From: Irineochytrium annulatum
Lineage: Eukaryota > Chytridiomycota > Chytridiomycetes > Chytridiales > Chytridiaceae
Direction: 5' to 3'
Length of the DNA: 25,552 nt
Assembly: GCA_027600665.1 (NCBI GenBank)
Contig: JADGJL010000315.1
Span: 1-25,552 of the forward strand
The position numbers were made by a program, and so were the translations under genes. Positions within the stretch are counted from its first letter, which is position 1, and each line of letters opens with the position of its first letter. This document shows, piece by piece, positions 1 to 9,174 of the stretch. The notes below the pieces were generated by a model. It saw nothing but the letters and a program-made list of their open reading frames with translations, ran no database searches and had not been told where the DNA came from.

Positions 1-25
1 TTTACACTTCGCTTCCCTACCGCCC

Positions 26-1123
26 TCAAATCACCCAACGGCCAACACCCGCCCGCACCCAGCCCATCACGAAGGCGCGGAGGCAGGCCTTCTTCTCTAT
101 TTCCTTCGTTGTCGGCAGGCAGGCGGGCATCTCGGTGGCGGGCGGTTCGGTGATACGGACGTCTGTAATGCATCCGGCGGTCGTCGTGGTCGCGGACGGG
201 GCCGTCTTGACTTCCTCGCGAACAATACTGACGCAACCTGTCGGCGTCGTGCCCGCGGACGTAGCGTGCGTCTCATCGGGGTCACGCGCAACAGCGAGCA
301 GCCTGAATGCCTCCTCACGCAGGTGCGAGGCCAACTCGCCCTCGAGAGCGGCGCGAGCGGTACGGACGGTCGCGCGGAGGAGCGGCTGGGTGCATGTCGG
401 GGCCAGCTTGTCGACGGCGACCTGCGCGCTCTCCTCGCCGACCGCAGCGACGAACTGGAAGAGGGTATGCGGCTGGCGGTAGGGAGGGTCGGCGTAGGAG
501 TTAGCCGACCTGGACGCCGCCGTTGGGATGATGAGCGTGTTGGGGGCTAAGTTATGTGAAGATGTATCTTAGCTTTCGTAAAATTTCAGCTCAAAGCGAG
601 AAATCTCACCATCATCTCGCTTGAAATAGGCCATGACGCTCGTCGGCGCAAAGTGAACCTGCCTCTTGGGAGCCGGCACCTCGGCAGGCGTCGTGACGAG
701 CGCGCATGGCGTCTCGGTCGCAGCGTTCGTTTGCGCGATCTTGTGGTGGATCACGGTGTTCCTGTACGCTCGTTCCGTCCTGATAATTTTGGCAACGGAC
801 TTGATACCCTTGTTAATGGCCTTCTCGATGACATCTACGGGCTTGCGCTTAATGACGTTGTCGATTGGCTTCAGCGATATAGCCGAGTCGGCCTTCTGCA
901 GATGGGAAGCCCAGTGCTCGCGTCTTCCGCGCATGGCCATAATGAGCGCGGCGTCGTCGAACGGGGCGAATGAGATCAAAGTGTCGGCGTCATTGTCATG
1001 TACGTTGTGGAACTGTTCCTTCCGTGGGCTACTTGGGATGCCGCACTTCGAGGCGGGCGTCACGGTCGAATTGCGGGGCGGTGCGCCGTCGGAGCGGGAG
1101 AAGGCGTGAAAGAAGCGGTTCAT
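26..1123 (-). CDS. Unrecognised two-exon protein, 344 aa
   Basis: Seen: exon 1 runs 1123 to 610 and exon 2 runs 546 to 26, giving 345 in-frame codons. The 63-nt intron (609-547) begins GTGAGA, ends CTTAG and has a CTAAG branch-like site. Reading through the donor instead would stop after a few residues, whereas the spliced frame enters a stretch with nearly all G/C third positions. The ATG at 1123 has an in-frame TAA directly before it, which fixes the start. The protein has a Ser/Pro-rich N-terminus, a basic helical stretch around residues 80-125 with several Lys-Ile/Val pairs, and an Ala/Thr-rich C-terminal half. No signal peptide or membrane segment is visible. I do not recognise the family and assign no function. 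Confidence is good that it is a gene and that this intron is right. Confidence 0.65.
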
Positions 1124-1245
1124 TTAACGTCTGAGGAGTACGTATGATGAATCTGGTTGCCACGTTGGAGTGGAGGGGACAACAGTGACGCACAGAGAGG
1201 CGATGGCGGGTATAGAGCAGACGTATTAAAGGCGTCGCCGCGCTG

Positions 1246-1545
1246 CTATTCGGAGGTCGGGAAGCTGGAGATGGACTTAAGTGGTTTTCTCCCAAGGTCG
1301 CTTCTGCGGTGGCTGTGAGTGGAAGAGGCGAACGTAGATGGAGGACTTACAACACTTCGGGACCGGTGGACACGGGCGATGATGATGAGGTCAATGCTGG
1401 CGCTGTCGACGAGTTGCTCAGGGCTGCCGTGATCGCGAAGGATGAAGTGCGCTGTGTGAGCCCTGCAAATCCGAGATGATCGCCAGCGACCCCGTAACGG
1501 GGATCTACATGAATATCGAAGAAGTGTCGTCACGCCAGCGAACAT
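1246..1545 (-). CDS. Possible small gene with mitochondrial-presequence-like N-terminus
   Basis: Seen: a three-exon model fits on the minus strand. Exon 1 is 1545-1509, intron 1 is 1508-1463 (GTAGAT...TTTGCAG), exon 2 is 1462-1351, and intron 2 starts at 1350 with a consensus GTAAGT and ends at 1313 or 1304. Exon 3 ends at TAG 1246. Both phases agree and give 68-71 residues. The N-terminus (MFAGVTTLLRYSW...) has Arg, Thr and Ser, no acidic residues and an amphipathic look, as mitochondrial presequences do. The middle is Ser/Thr/Ala/Pro-rich. An alternative frame across 1150-1300 is also open, so the 3' end is unsure. No family is recognised. Third-position G/C bias is weaker than in neighbouring genes, so this is only a candidate. 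Confidence 0.3.
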   Translation of the reverse strand: MFAGVTTLLRYSCRSPLRGRWRSSRICRAHTAHFILRDHGSPEQLVDSASIDLIIIARVHRSRSVVSPPSTFASSTHSHRRSDLGRKPLKSISSFPTSE

Positions 1546-1763
1546 TTTATCCAACTAACGATTTAATGGGTTAGGTCACGATAGGAGGTGAGAAATCGAG
1601 TGGAAGGATGCCTACTAGCAATTGTTTGACGACCTCTTTGAGTGGAAGCTCCCCCATCATTCAATAAAAGACCGCACAAGATATTTAACCAGCAGCTGGC
1701 CGGTATCTCTGCTCGGCGATATATCCACTCCCCGCTTACCAATCATGGGATTGGGCAACCGAA

Positions 1764-3141
1764 ATGCCACGACACACCGGCCTCACGATCGCGAGCCCGC
1801 CCGCGGCGGCGAAGCGCTGCTCGAGGAGGGTGTTGGTCGCGGCGGAGGGATCGCTCGAGGTGCGGCAGCTCGTTCTTAACGTTACTTGGCGTGATCCGAG
1901 AGCAGCTGGGCTATCACGGCAAGGAAGTGGCGACGCCGGGCCATCGCTCAAGCACGTGATGCGCGTGCTAGATCTGCAGGCCGATACGACCCGCACACCC
2001 GGCGACAAGAAGAAGGCGGGACGGAGCGAAGCGTCGCGACCGCGGCGGCTGCTGTTGGCGCTGGCGCAGCGGGCGGACATGGACTCGGAAATGGAGAGGT
2101 CGCTCTTTCGAGAGGTTACGTCGATAAATGAGAGCGAGGACGTTGAGATGGAGGCGGACGACGACTCGGACGAGGACTTTCTTGAGTGCGAGCGAAATAG
2201 CAAGATATACCAAGCAAGGGACGAGTAAGGCCGCCGCCTTTGACTCGCGATGAGACCGCGGAAAGCTCGATCGACCTGGCCGTGTCGTACGCCACTGCCG
2301 GCGTCCGCAGGCTGTGGCCGGCTTATCTGAGGGAGTCCGTCACCCTCGGCGCAAATGTCAACGTAAAAGCCGACGTCACCGATGCCGCCGACATCATCAA
2401 GCCATACGAGATAAGTCCGCCTTGATTGAAAACATATCGCTACCATGAACAAATCTAGTTGTTGAGGTCGTCGACACGACCGCGGCAGCTCAGCGAAGCC
2501 GCGCAACAATTCCGACAGAATCCTCCTGTTCGTGATCCGAGCTCTTTTTAAGGCGCCAAGCCTGCCGAACAGCGGATTGGCCGCATTTGTCTATGGAGGC
2601 TCCGGGTCGTCTGCCGGGACTGGACGCGTGCAGCAACTACGGTGCTGCGAGAACATGCGGAAGTGTCAATGTTCGACGTGAAAGCTGATGCCGTGCTGGA
2701 GGCCAACCGACGAGGCCACCCCGCGTGGGCCGACATACGTGACGATGAGGCCGTTTGACGGTGGGCGAGCCGACCGAAGTGACCCTGCGGCCTATTTCGG
2801 GGGAACAAGTCGACCTTACGGACGTAGGCCACAACGGCAAGCCGGACATCACGTTCGAGTCAGCGCCGGCGCGTCGGTAGTGTACGGGACGATAGATTGG
2901 AGCCGGGCACGACCGGGATGCTGGCAGCGGACGTGCATAGTGCGGAGTAAAGATGGAGTTGCTGCGCGTGAGCAAGGAGATGGTCGAGGCCGCACCCATG
3001 CCGGCAAAGGGTGCGCCGAGGGCGCTGGCCGATATAGTATGGAGACTACTGGCTCTCCAGCCAACGCTGGCGCCAGTGGCGGCCACGAAGGTGGAGCTGG
3101 GACAGGAGGTGGCTAACTCGATGCTACCTTTGGCACTGTGA
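1764..3141 (+). pseudogene. Frameshifted relic with F-box-like segment
   Basis: Seen: the plus strand stays coding-like (strong G/C third positions, non-repetitive protein text) but the frame changes several times with no room for introns. An acidic-tailed segment runs 1764-2224, followed in another frame by 2228-2413. After a possible intron ending at a good acceptor near 2551 (CTCTTTTTAAG), 2555-2750 encodes a stretch resembling the second half of an F-box (RLRVVCRDWTRAA). The frame then shifts at about 2750, 2880 and 2950, ending at TGA 3139-3141. Inference: a decayed F-box-type gene, possibly a substrate adaptor of SCF ubiquitin ligases when it was intact. Alternatives are assembly indels or a misread exon structure. 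An overlapping minus-strand reading at 1736-2509 shares the wobble position, but it loses support after 2240. No confident start codon can be chosen. Confidence 0.4.
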
Positions 3142-3275
3142 GGGTGCTCTTGCGTCGCGCTCGTGATGATGCACTGTGTGATTCCCGTATATTTAGCAAA
3201 TTTTAATAAAACTTGATCCCATTGGCTGAGAACCATCTTATCTCGCGGTTTCAGTTTTTTTCGCTGTTGACCGTG

Positions 3276-6200
3276 ATGGGTTTGGTCTTCGCGTCCTGGG
3301 CTGCCAGCGCCCCAGACGCCCCGGCCTGCCTCATCCTCAACGACGTTGTCCCCGCCGGCGCGGGATCTCGCCGGATCCGCCGCCTCAGCTACCGCGATGT
3401 CTGGGACCAGTCCGTCCGGCTCGCGACCGTTATCTCCGACCGGATCTCCCGCCAGCCTCAGCAGCGCACTGACGACGCCCCGAGGACGATTGGCCTCATG
3501 GTCACGGAAGGCCAACACATCCTCTCCCTCCACCTCGCCATCCTCATGGCCCGCCCCGGGGGCGCGCTTGTACCTCTCGACCGCGCTGACCCGCGCCTCC
3601 ATTTGATCCTCGATGACGCCCGGCCATCCCTTGTCATCGCCCTCGATGACGCCGACGCGGATCTCGTCCGGAACGCGTGCCCCGTCCCGACATTAGCCAT
3701 CACGCTCCCCGCGCTCCTCGACCTGGCGACCAAAGTCTCCAACCCAACACCACCGCCGCCGGGTGCCTACGCGAGCACGGACATCTCCCACATCTACTTC
3801 ACATCGGGTTCCACGGGCCGCCCGAAGGGCTGCGTCTCGACGCTCGGCGCGCTGTTGTCCTACTGCACGGCCCTGGCCGCTTCCCACTCCCGCGGGCCCG
3901 GCACCATCGCGCTCCTGGCGTCCCCGCACACGTTTGACCCGACGCTGGGCGATCTCGCTTCCGCCTTCGCCACGGGCGGGTGCGTGGCCGTGGCTCCCCG
4001 GTCCGCGATATTCTCAGACCTTGAGAGGTGTCTGGCGGAGAGCGGCGCGACGCATGTGCTGACGACGCCGGCGCTGCTCGGGACCGTTGACCCCAGTTCA
4101 CCAGGTCTGACTGCATTGAGGGTCGTGGCGCTTGGTGGGGAGGCTATGGGAGAGGAGCTGGTGCGGAAATGGCACGACGCGAGGCCGGACGTAAGGCTGC
4201 TGAACACGTACGGGGTCACGGAGTGCTGCGTTTATCAGACGGCGGGTGAGGTGCGCGGGTCGGAGAGGGAACGGAGGAAGAACATCGGTGTCGCGATTGG
4301 AGAGAACAGGGTCGTTATCATGGCGCCAGCGACGAAGGGGGATAGGGAAGGGAAGGTGACGGAGGTGGTTGCTGAGGATATGCGGGAGGTGGCACCTGGC
4401 GAAGTGGGGGCGGATGGCGCGCCCGTCATTGGTGAGCTCTGGATCGCAGGCCCGCAAGTCGGGGTCGGATACCTTAACCGGCCCGATCTTACGGCGCGGC
4501 GGTTTCTTACGCTAGCCTCACTGGGCTGGTGCTTCCGGACGGGCGACCTTGCCTCGTACGCAGCAACGGGCGAAGGGATGTTGTATTTAGGTCGGGAGGA
4601 CTCACAGGTCAAGGTGCGAGGGCAGCGAGTCGAGACGGAGGAGGTTGAGCAGGCGCTTGTGCGTTCCCTAGGTGCCGGGTTGGTCCGGGCGGCGAGCGTC
4701 GTGATGCACAACGAGACCGGGATATTAGTCGCGTTTATGCGGGTTTCGGAAGAGGTAGCGGAGTGCGTGCCGGTTCATCGTGAAGAGAAATACGCGGGAG
4801 GGAAGACGGACGATGATGGCGCGGCGGCGAGGGAGGTCGTGGTGGATTTGTTCAGGATGGTTATTGAGGAGCATTTGCCGAAGCACATGGTGCCGTCGAG
4901 GTTCATTTTGGTGGACCAGCTACCCCTTGGCCCGACTGGGAAGATAGCTAGGAACGCTCTAGCGGAACAGATCCTGCCCGAGGTACATATCTGCATTGCT
5001 TAATACCCACGTGACATTGGCTTGCGTGTTTGTCGCTTATAAGGTTTCGGACGTTCGTGGCGACCTCGATGATCATGGAGGCTGGTCCACAGTTGTAGGA
5101 TCTCACTGGCGATCAGTTCTCGGTCTGTCTTCCGAAACGAAACTGGGCTCGCGCTCGAGGTTTGAGGAGCTCGGCGGCGATTCACTTAAGGCGCTGGCCG
5201 TCTGCAAGGCGATCTCGGCCGATGCCGAACGGCTGCTGGCACGATCTGCTCCCGAGGCGAAGGTCGCAATCGACGATAGCGACGAGGATGACGCGGGCGT
5301 CAAGAAAAAAGGCGAGTTCGGCGAATTGATGGGTGCTCTCGCGCCGGCCGAGCTTTTGAAACGGCCGAGGCTCGGTGGCTATGCAGCATATCTAAAGGAA
5401 TCGCTCGGTGCGCTTTCGGCCGATCCCGCCGAGGCTACGAGCACGAAGCCTTTACGACAGCCGACGCCGGAAGACAGCGAGGTCGGAAAGGAAGACCCTC
5501 AGTCGTTGCGTTCGACGCTTCTGCTGGCGGCGGGTATGGGTTTGACGCCCGTGGTTACTTTTTTGATATCAAACCGTGGGCTTGCCGTCGACGGCCGGCT
5601 GAAGGCCGGCCTAACGTCCTCGGTCTTGAGCAAGAACGGGACACGGGCTTTCGGACCGACACCAGCGACGCCGACTACGACGCCGCTCCACGTCGCGTGC
5701 CTGAACGGTCGTCGTTCCACGGCCACCGCACTTATGTCTCTAGGCGCATCAGTGTCCGCCCCGGACGCCGGCAAAGCGACGCCGCTACACCTCGCGTCGC
5801 AGCACGGTCCGCTGGGGCTCCTCGATGACCTGCTTGCCGCCTTAGGGGCCGGCAGCACGGCGGTGGGATCATCGAAAAAGAAAGCTGGGGCGCGTACTGG
5901 CGCCGGAGGAGGGCCGTTGCTACAGGCAGACGCGAACGGACAAATGCCGTTGCATCACGCGGCGCGATCCGGAGCGCCGGATGGCGTCGTGGCGCGGCTT
6001 GTCGCTGTCGCGTCTGAGGCCGTCGGTAGGAGGGATAAGTGGGGGAGGACGCCGTTACATTGGGCTGTGGTGAATGGACACCGGTGAGAAACTGGATGTT
6101 TTCGTTGCATCTGTTCTTTTGCCTCATCTTTTTTTTTTTCGCCTAAGGAATGCGGTCAAGATTTTGATGGACTCTGGTGCGGACGCGATGGCCGTCGACG

Positions 6201-6453
6201 GAGATGGCGAGACGGCTCTGCAGATTGCGGAGAGGCGGGCAAGGTATTTGGCTTTGTTCAATTCTCTACTCCTTGTATGTTGCCTCCATCACGGTGAAGC
6301 CCGTTCCAAGCGAGATTTCCTTCCCCTTTGTCATTTATTTGCAGATGTGCAGCCACAGAACGAGGAGCCGGGGTAAGGAGCAGCGTGTTCGGCGACATCG
6401 CCAGCCTTCTTGGAGGCTCGGGCAGCACAGAGTCCGTGCGTAGGTACAAGTAA
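3276..6453 (+). CDS. NRPS-like adenylation-carrier protein with C-terminal ankyrin repeats, 983 aa
   Basis: Exons 3276-4982, 5044-6083, 6148-6243 and 6345-6453 join in phase; the introns are 61, 64 and 101 nt. Domains: an AMP-binding adenylation domain at about 1-560, with the A3 loop YFTSGSTGRPKG (174-185), NTYGVTE (310-316), RTGDL (421-425), GREDSQVKVRGQR (from 439) and the catalytic A10 lysine K556 in TGKIAR. An FDP motif (FDPTLGDL) keeps the Asp that usually binds a substrate amino group. A carrier domain follows with GGDS, phosphopantetheine serine S616, then a Lys/Asp-rich linker and about six ankyrin units at 725-945 (TPLHVA, TPLHLA, MPLHHA, TPLHWA, TALQIA). Known: such enzymes adenylate an amino or carboxylic acid and load it on the carrier arm. 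No condensation, reductase or thioesterase domain is present, so the product is unknown. The ATG at 3276 fits the family N-terminus; upstream in-frame codons lack an ATG. Confidence 0.88.
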
Positions 6454-6493
6454 TCCACAAGAAGTTTATCGCGGCATGAAAGTTTTCCTTATC

Positions 6494-6510
6494 TTTTTTT
6501 TTTTTTTTTT
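6494..6510 (+). repeat. Homopolymer T17
   Basis: Seventeen consecutive T after C6493, about 40 nt past the stop codon of the adenylation-ankyrin gene. It may be part of its 3' UTR or flank. Confidence 0.85.
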
Positions 6511-6625
6511 CGTTTGGTTTCCTTATTTTTATTCTGTGTTATTCGAATCCCGAAAAATCGAATCCGACCGAAAGCGGCGGATGCCGGGGAATCCCGTGCA
6601 ACCCGGTTCTGCCCGGCAGGGAAGT

Positions 6626-6662
6626 CTGAAAATTGCGTAATTTTCAGCGGGTGAACCACCCG
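6626..6662. repeat. Two adjoining perfect inverted repeats
   Basis: CTGAAAATT (6626-6634) and its complement AATTTTCAG (6639-6647) flank GCGT. Directly after, CGGGTG (6648-6653) and CACCCG (6657-6662) flank AAC. A third pair, GCCGGG (6583-6588) and CCCGGC (6612-6617), lies just upstream. The role is unknown; it could be a structured RNA, a protein-binding site or the remains of a small element. Confidence 0.7.
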
Positions 6663-7071
6663 ACCGTCATCACATGGGTATCAGAGCGTGACGTGCCGGT
6701 GAGCGACGTGGCGGACTCGATCCTCCTCGCCTGCTCCCTTATCGTCTGTTGCGGAGGGGCCCGCTGCTTTCCTTATTGCAAATCCTTCATCCCCAATCCC
6801 GAATATAACGGCCGGGCGAAGAACATAAGAGCGCGCTCAGCTCCCCTCACCTCTCCCCCTACTCGTTCAACGTCAATCCCTGTCCCTCCCATTATCTCGC
6901 ATATCTCGCATATCCACCGCATTATCACCGAGAACAAAGAGCCCTGCCCGTGCCTCCCTCCTCACCTCCCCGAACCCGATCTCGTCTCTCACCTGCAGCC
7001 CACCACCGCCCGCCAGCATTCACCTCGCTTGATCCCCGTTCGCCCACACTTGAACGCTTCGCATCACCGCA

Positions 7072-7339
7072 ATGGACGCCGTCAAGACGCAACCCGTGAC
7101 GATCAACACGACCTGCTCGGCCATGCCGGCCTCCAACTCGTGAGTAAACCCTGGCTGCGTGATCATGGTGTCGGTGGCATGGCCTCCCTTGAAAGCAATC
7201 TGACAATTCTCCACATCACAGGCCGAAGTCCTCCTCTCCAACGTCGCCCTCCAAGATATTGTCCCCCAGCAAGGAGCGCATCACCCGCGACCGCACCATG
7301 TCAATGTACTCGGTGCACGCCACGGACGGGCTCTTCTGA
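7072..7339 (+). CDS. Small Ser/Thr/Pro-rich protein, 61 aa
   Basis: Seen: exon 1 7072-7139 and exon 2 7222-7339 join in phase 2 across an 82-nt intron with consensus GTGAGT and CACATCACAG borders. The intron holds a CAATCTGAC branch-like site. The product starts MDAVKTQPVTINTT and has a run of Ser-Pro and Thr-Pro sites (PKSSSPTSPSKILSPSKE), then basic residues and a short C-terminus ending GLF. Ser/Thr-Pro sites are typical targets of CDK and MAP kinases, so regulation by phosphorylation is possible, but that is inference. No membrane segment or known domain is visible. A C/T-rich tract upstream resembles a fungal promoter. I do not recognise the family; the splice site and codon use support a real gene. 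Confidence 0.55.
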
Positions 7340-7757
7340 CCGCAGCACTTGTTGACGAACTCTCCAAGGCATCTTTATCATATCGCAACACAGCAACATC
7401 ACCAACCCGGAGTAGTGACTATTGTACATATATATCCGTTATTCATCAATCTGCAATACATCGCGCTTCTTCTCAGTACCTCTTGCCTCCATGCATCTAA
7501 TGACGGACCTCGCCTTCGCTTTAGAAATGCTTGCGTGTTCAGTCTGATAATCCAGATAAGATAGTGGCATACAAGGCAATACTATAAGCATCGCTGTAGG
7601 AAGTTATCCTCTGAATCCTACAGTTTGATCACATCGTCATCGCAAAAGATCTAGAGTTCGCCCGCGCTTTTGACGTCAGCGCCCCAGTGTGTTTGCTCAC
7701 CCTGTCATCAGCACCTCTCATCGCGCGCGGATCCGTCCCCATCGCCCCGCCGGCCCC
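7340..7757. other. Intergenic region before the carrier gene
   Basis: AT-richer 3' flank of the small gene up to about 7630, then the GC-rich leader of the carrier gene. Apart from a CRE-type palindrome I see no gene or repeat. Confidence 0.5.
7671..7678. promoter_or_regulatory. CRE/ATF-type palindrome TGACGTCA
   Basis: A perfect 8-bp TGACGTCA lies 80 bp upstream of the ATG of the mitochondrial carrier. This is the consensus for ATF/CREB bZIP factors. The match is to sequence only; a chance match in 25 kb is not negligible. Confidence 0.35.
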
Positions 7758-9174
7758 ATGATGGCCCAAATGCTCGACCTCGACCCGGCGACGCGGTTGA
7801 GGATCCAGGCCTTCAAGCGGAAAAACGCCATCATGATCGCGAGCACGAGGTGAAGCCCGTCCCTCCCCCTCTGGTGCAATCACTTGCACGATCATTAACG
7901 CCGACCAAAAACAGCGCGGCCGTCGTCGGCGTCACCGTCGGCTTCCCCTTCGACCTCATCAAGACCCGCCTCCAGGCGTTCCGCTACCCCTCCACCATGG
8001 CCTGCATCCGCGACATCTACCGCTCCGAGGGATTCCCGGGCTTCTTCCAGGGCATCGGACCCATCATGGTGACCGTCTCCGTCCTCCGATCCATCACCTT
8101 CACCGTCTACACCGACGTCCGCGCGCGTCTCGCGCCCTACACGGGCGCGACGAGCCCGCTGGGGGCCGTCGGCGGGTTGGCGGCGAGCAGCCTCATCGCG
8201 GGCGGCGTGGCGGGCGGGGTGGTGTGCACGCTGAACGCGCCGCTGGAGTTCATAAAGGTGCAGAGGCAGCTGGACGCGTTGATGCAGCGCGCCGCGGCGG
8301 CTGGGGGTGGGATCATCGTGGAGCAGCAGAGGAGCAAGACCATGTCGGCGCCCGCGGGCGGGCTCGGCGAGGGTCCCGCTCCGGCTGAGGCGTTCGCGAA
8401 GGCGAAGGCCGCGGCCGCGGCACCCCCGGGCGCGCCTCCGATACGGCCGGGGAGGTCGATGTGGTGGTGGGGCCGGCATGTGCTGGAGGTGAAAGGTGTG
8501 AGGGGCTTGTACAGCGGGTACATGTGGCATTTGGGGAGGGACGGGTTCGGGACGAGTCTTTACTTTGCATTCTACGAGTTATGCAAGATGGGAATGAAGG
8601 GCGGCGTGGAGGGCATGGGGATCCCGCTGCCGATGGTTCAGATGCTGAGCGGCGGGATTGCGGGGACGGCGAGCTGGATTGTGCTGTATCCGATCGATCT
8701 TGTAGGTGTTAGGTTCAGATGCACACGGGTTAGGGCATGTTGCTGAATGCGCGTTCGCCCCCCAAAGGTCAAATCCGTCGTGCAACGGGAAGCGCTGAAG
8801 CCGGTGCCGAAGTATAAGAGCGGGCTGGCGTTCATCCGGATACGGTGGGCAAAGAACGGAATTCGAGGGTGAGTGTTTCTTGCCCTAACCAACGTAAAAG
8901 CGGTACTAATGAATCGGTCGTTGGCAAAACCTTCACTGTATAGCTTCTATTATGGGTATGTATTATCGAAGCCACCTTCGTCGCTTTATCAATACTAATG
9001 TTCCTTCCACGCAACAACAGACTATCGGCGCAACTCATCCGGGCATTCCCTCTACACTCCATCAACTTCTTGGGTAAGCTATACTTTAATTTTTCTTCGA
9101 CCCCCTTTTGCGCATCATTAATATGCTCTCTAGTGTACGAGAACGTTCTCTCTTGGGCCTTGGGGAAGGGGTGA
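7758..9174 (+). CDS. Mitochondrial carrier (SLC25 family), 361 aa, six exons
   Basis: Exons 7758-7849, 7915-8701, 8768-8868, 8944-8955, 9021-9073 and 9134-9174 give 362 codons. The three carrier signatures are present: PFDLIKTRLQ, PLEFIKVQRQ and PIDLVKS, the last assembled across the 8702-8767 intron. Each marks one repeat of two membrane helices. The end (LIRAFPLHSINFLVYE) resembles the carnitine/basic amino acid branch (SLC25A20/29/45/48, yeast CRC1/ORT1/YMC), so a small-metabolite exchanger of the inner mitochondrial membrane is likely; the substrate is not deducible. There is an Ala/Gly/Pro-rich insert of about 70 residues between the second and third repeats. Exon 4 is only 12 nt, and the introns on both sides carry TACTAAT branch sites. 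A second in-frame ATG follows at once at 7761. Confidence 0.9.

Larger units (their letters stand above)
6454..7071. other. Intergenic region with poly-T and hairpin cluster
   Basis: No convincing gene. It holds the 3' flank of the adenylation gene, a 17-T run, a cluster of inverted repeats at 6583-6662, and a long C/T-rich stretch (about 6836-7010) leading to the next ATG, which probably belongs to that gene's promoter and 5' leader. A plus-strand reading is open for 240 codons from 6633, but it has poor codon bias and runs across the spliced gene at 7072. Confidence 0.5.

Noticed and set aside
1736..2509. 257-codon minus-strand reading, Ser-rich
   Set aside because: It mirrors the plus-strand acidic segment with the same wobble position up to about 2228, but after that the third-position bias belongs to a plus frame, not to it.
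2637..3602. 321-codon minus-strand reading
   Set aside because: It runs across the start of the adenylation domain, whose motifs are certain, and has no family features.
6541..6600. tRNA-like B-box (TTCGAATCC) near 6542
   Set aside because: No matching A box or cloverleaf arms could be placed.
7895..8530. 211-codon minus-strand reading
   Set aside because: Antisense of the carrier exon; His/Arg-rich shadow of GC-rich codons.
3276..9174. Secondary-metabolite gene cluster around the adenylation gene
   Set aside because: The neighbours are housekeeping-type genes (carrier, OGT) with no tailoring enzymes; only the adenylation gene has a biosynthetic look.
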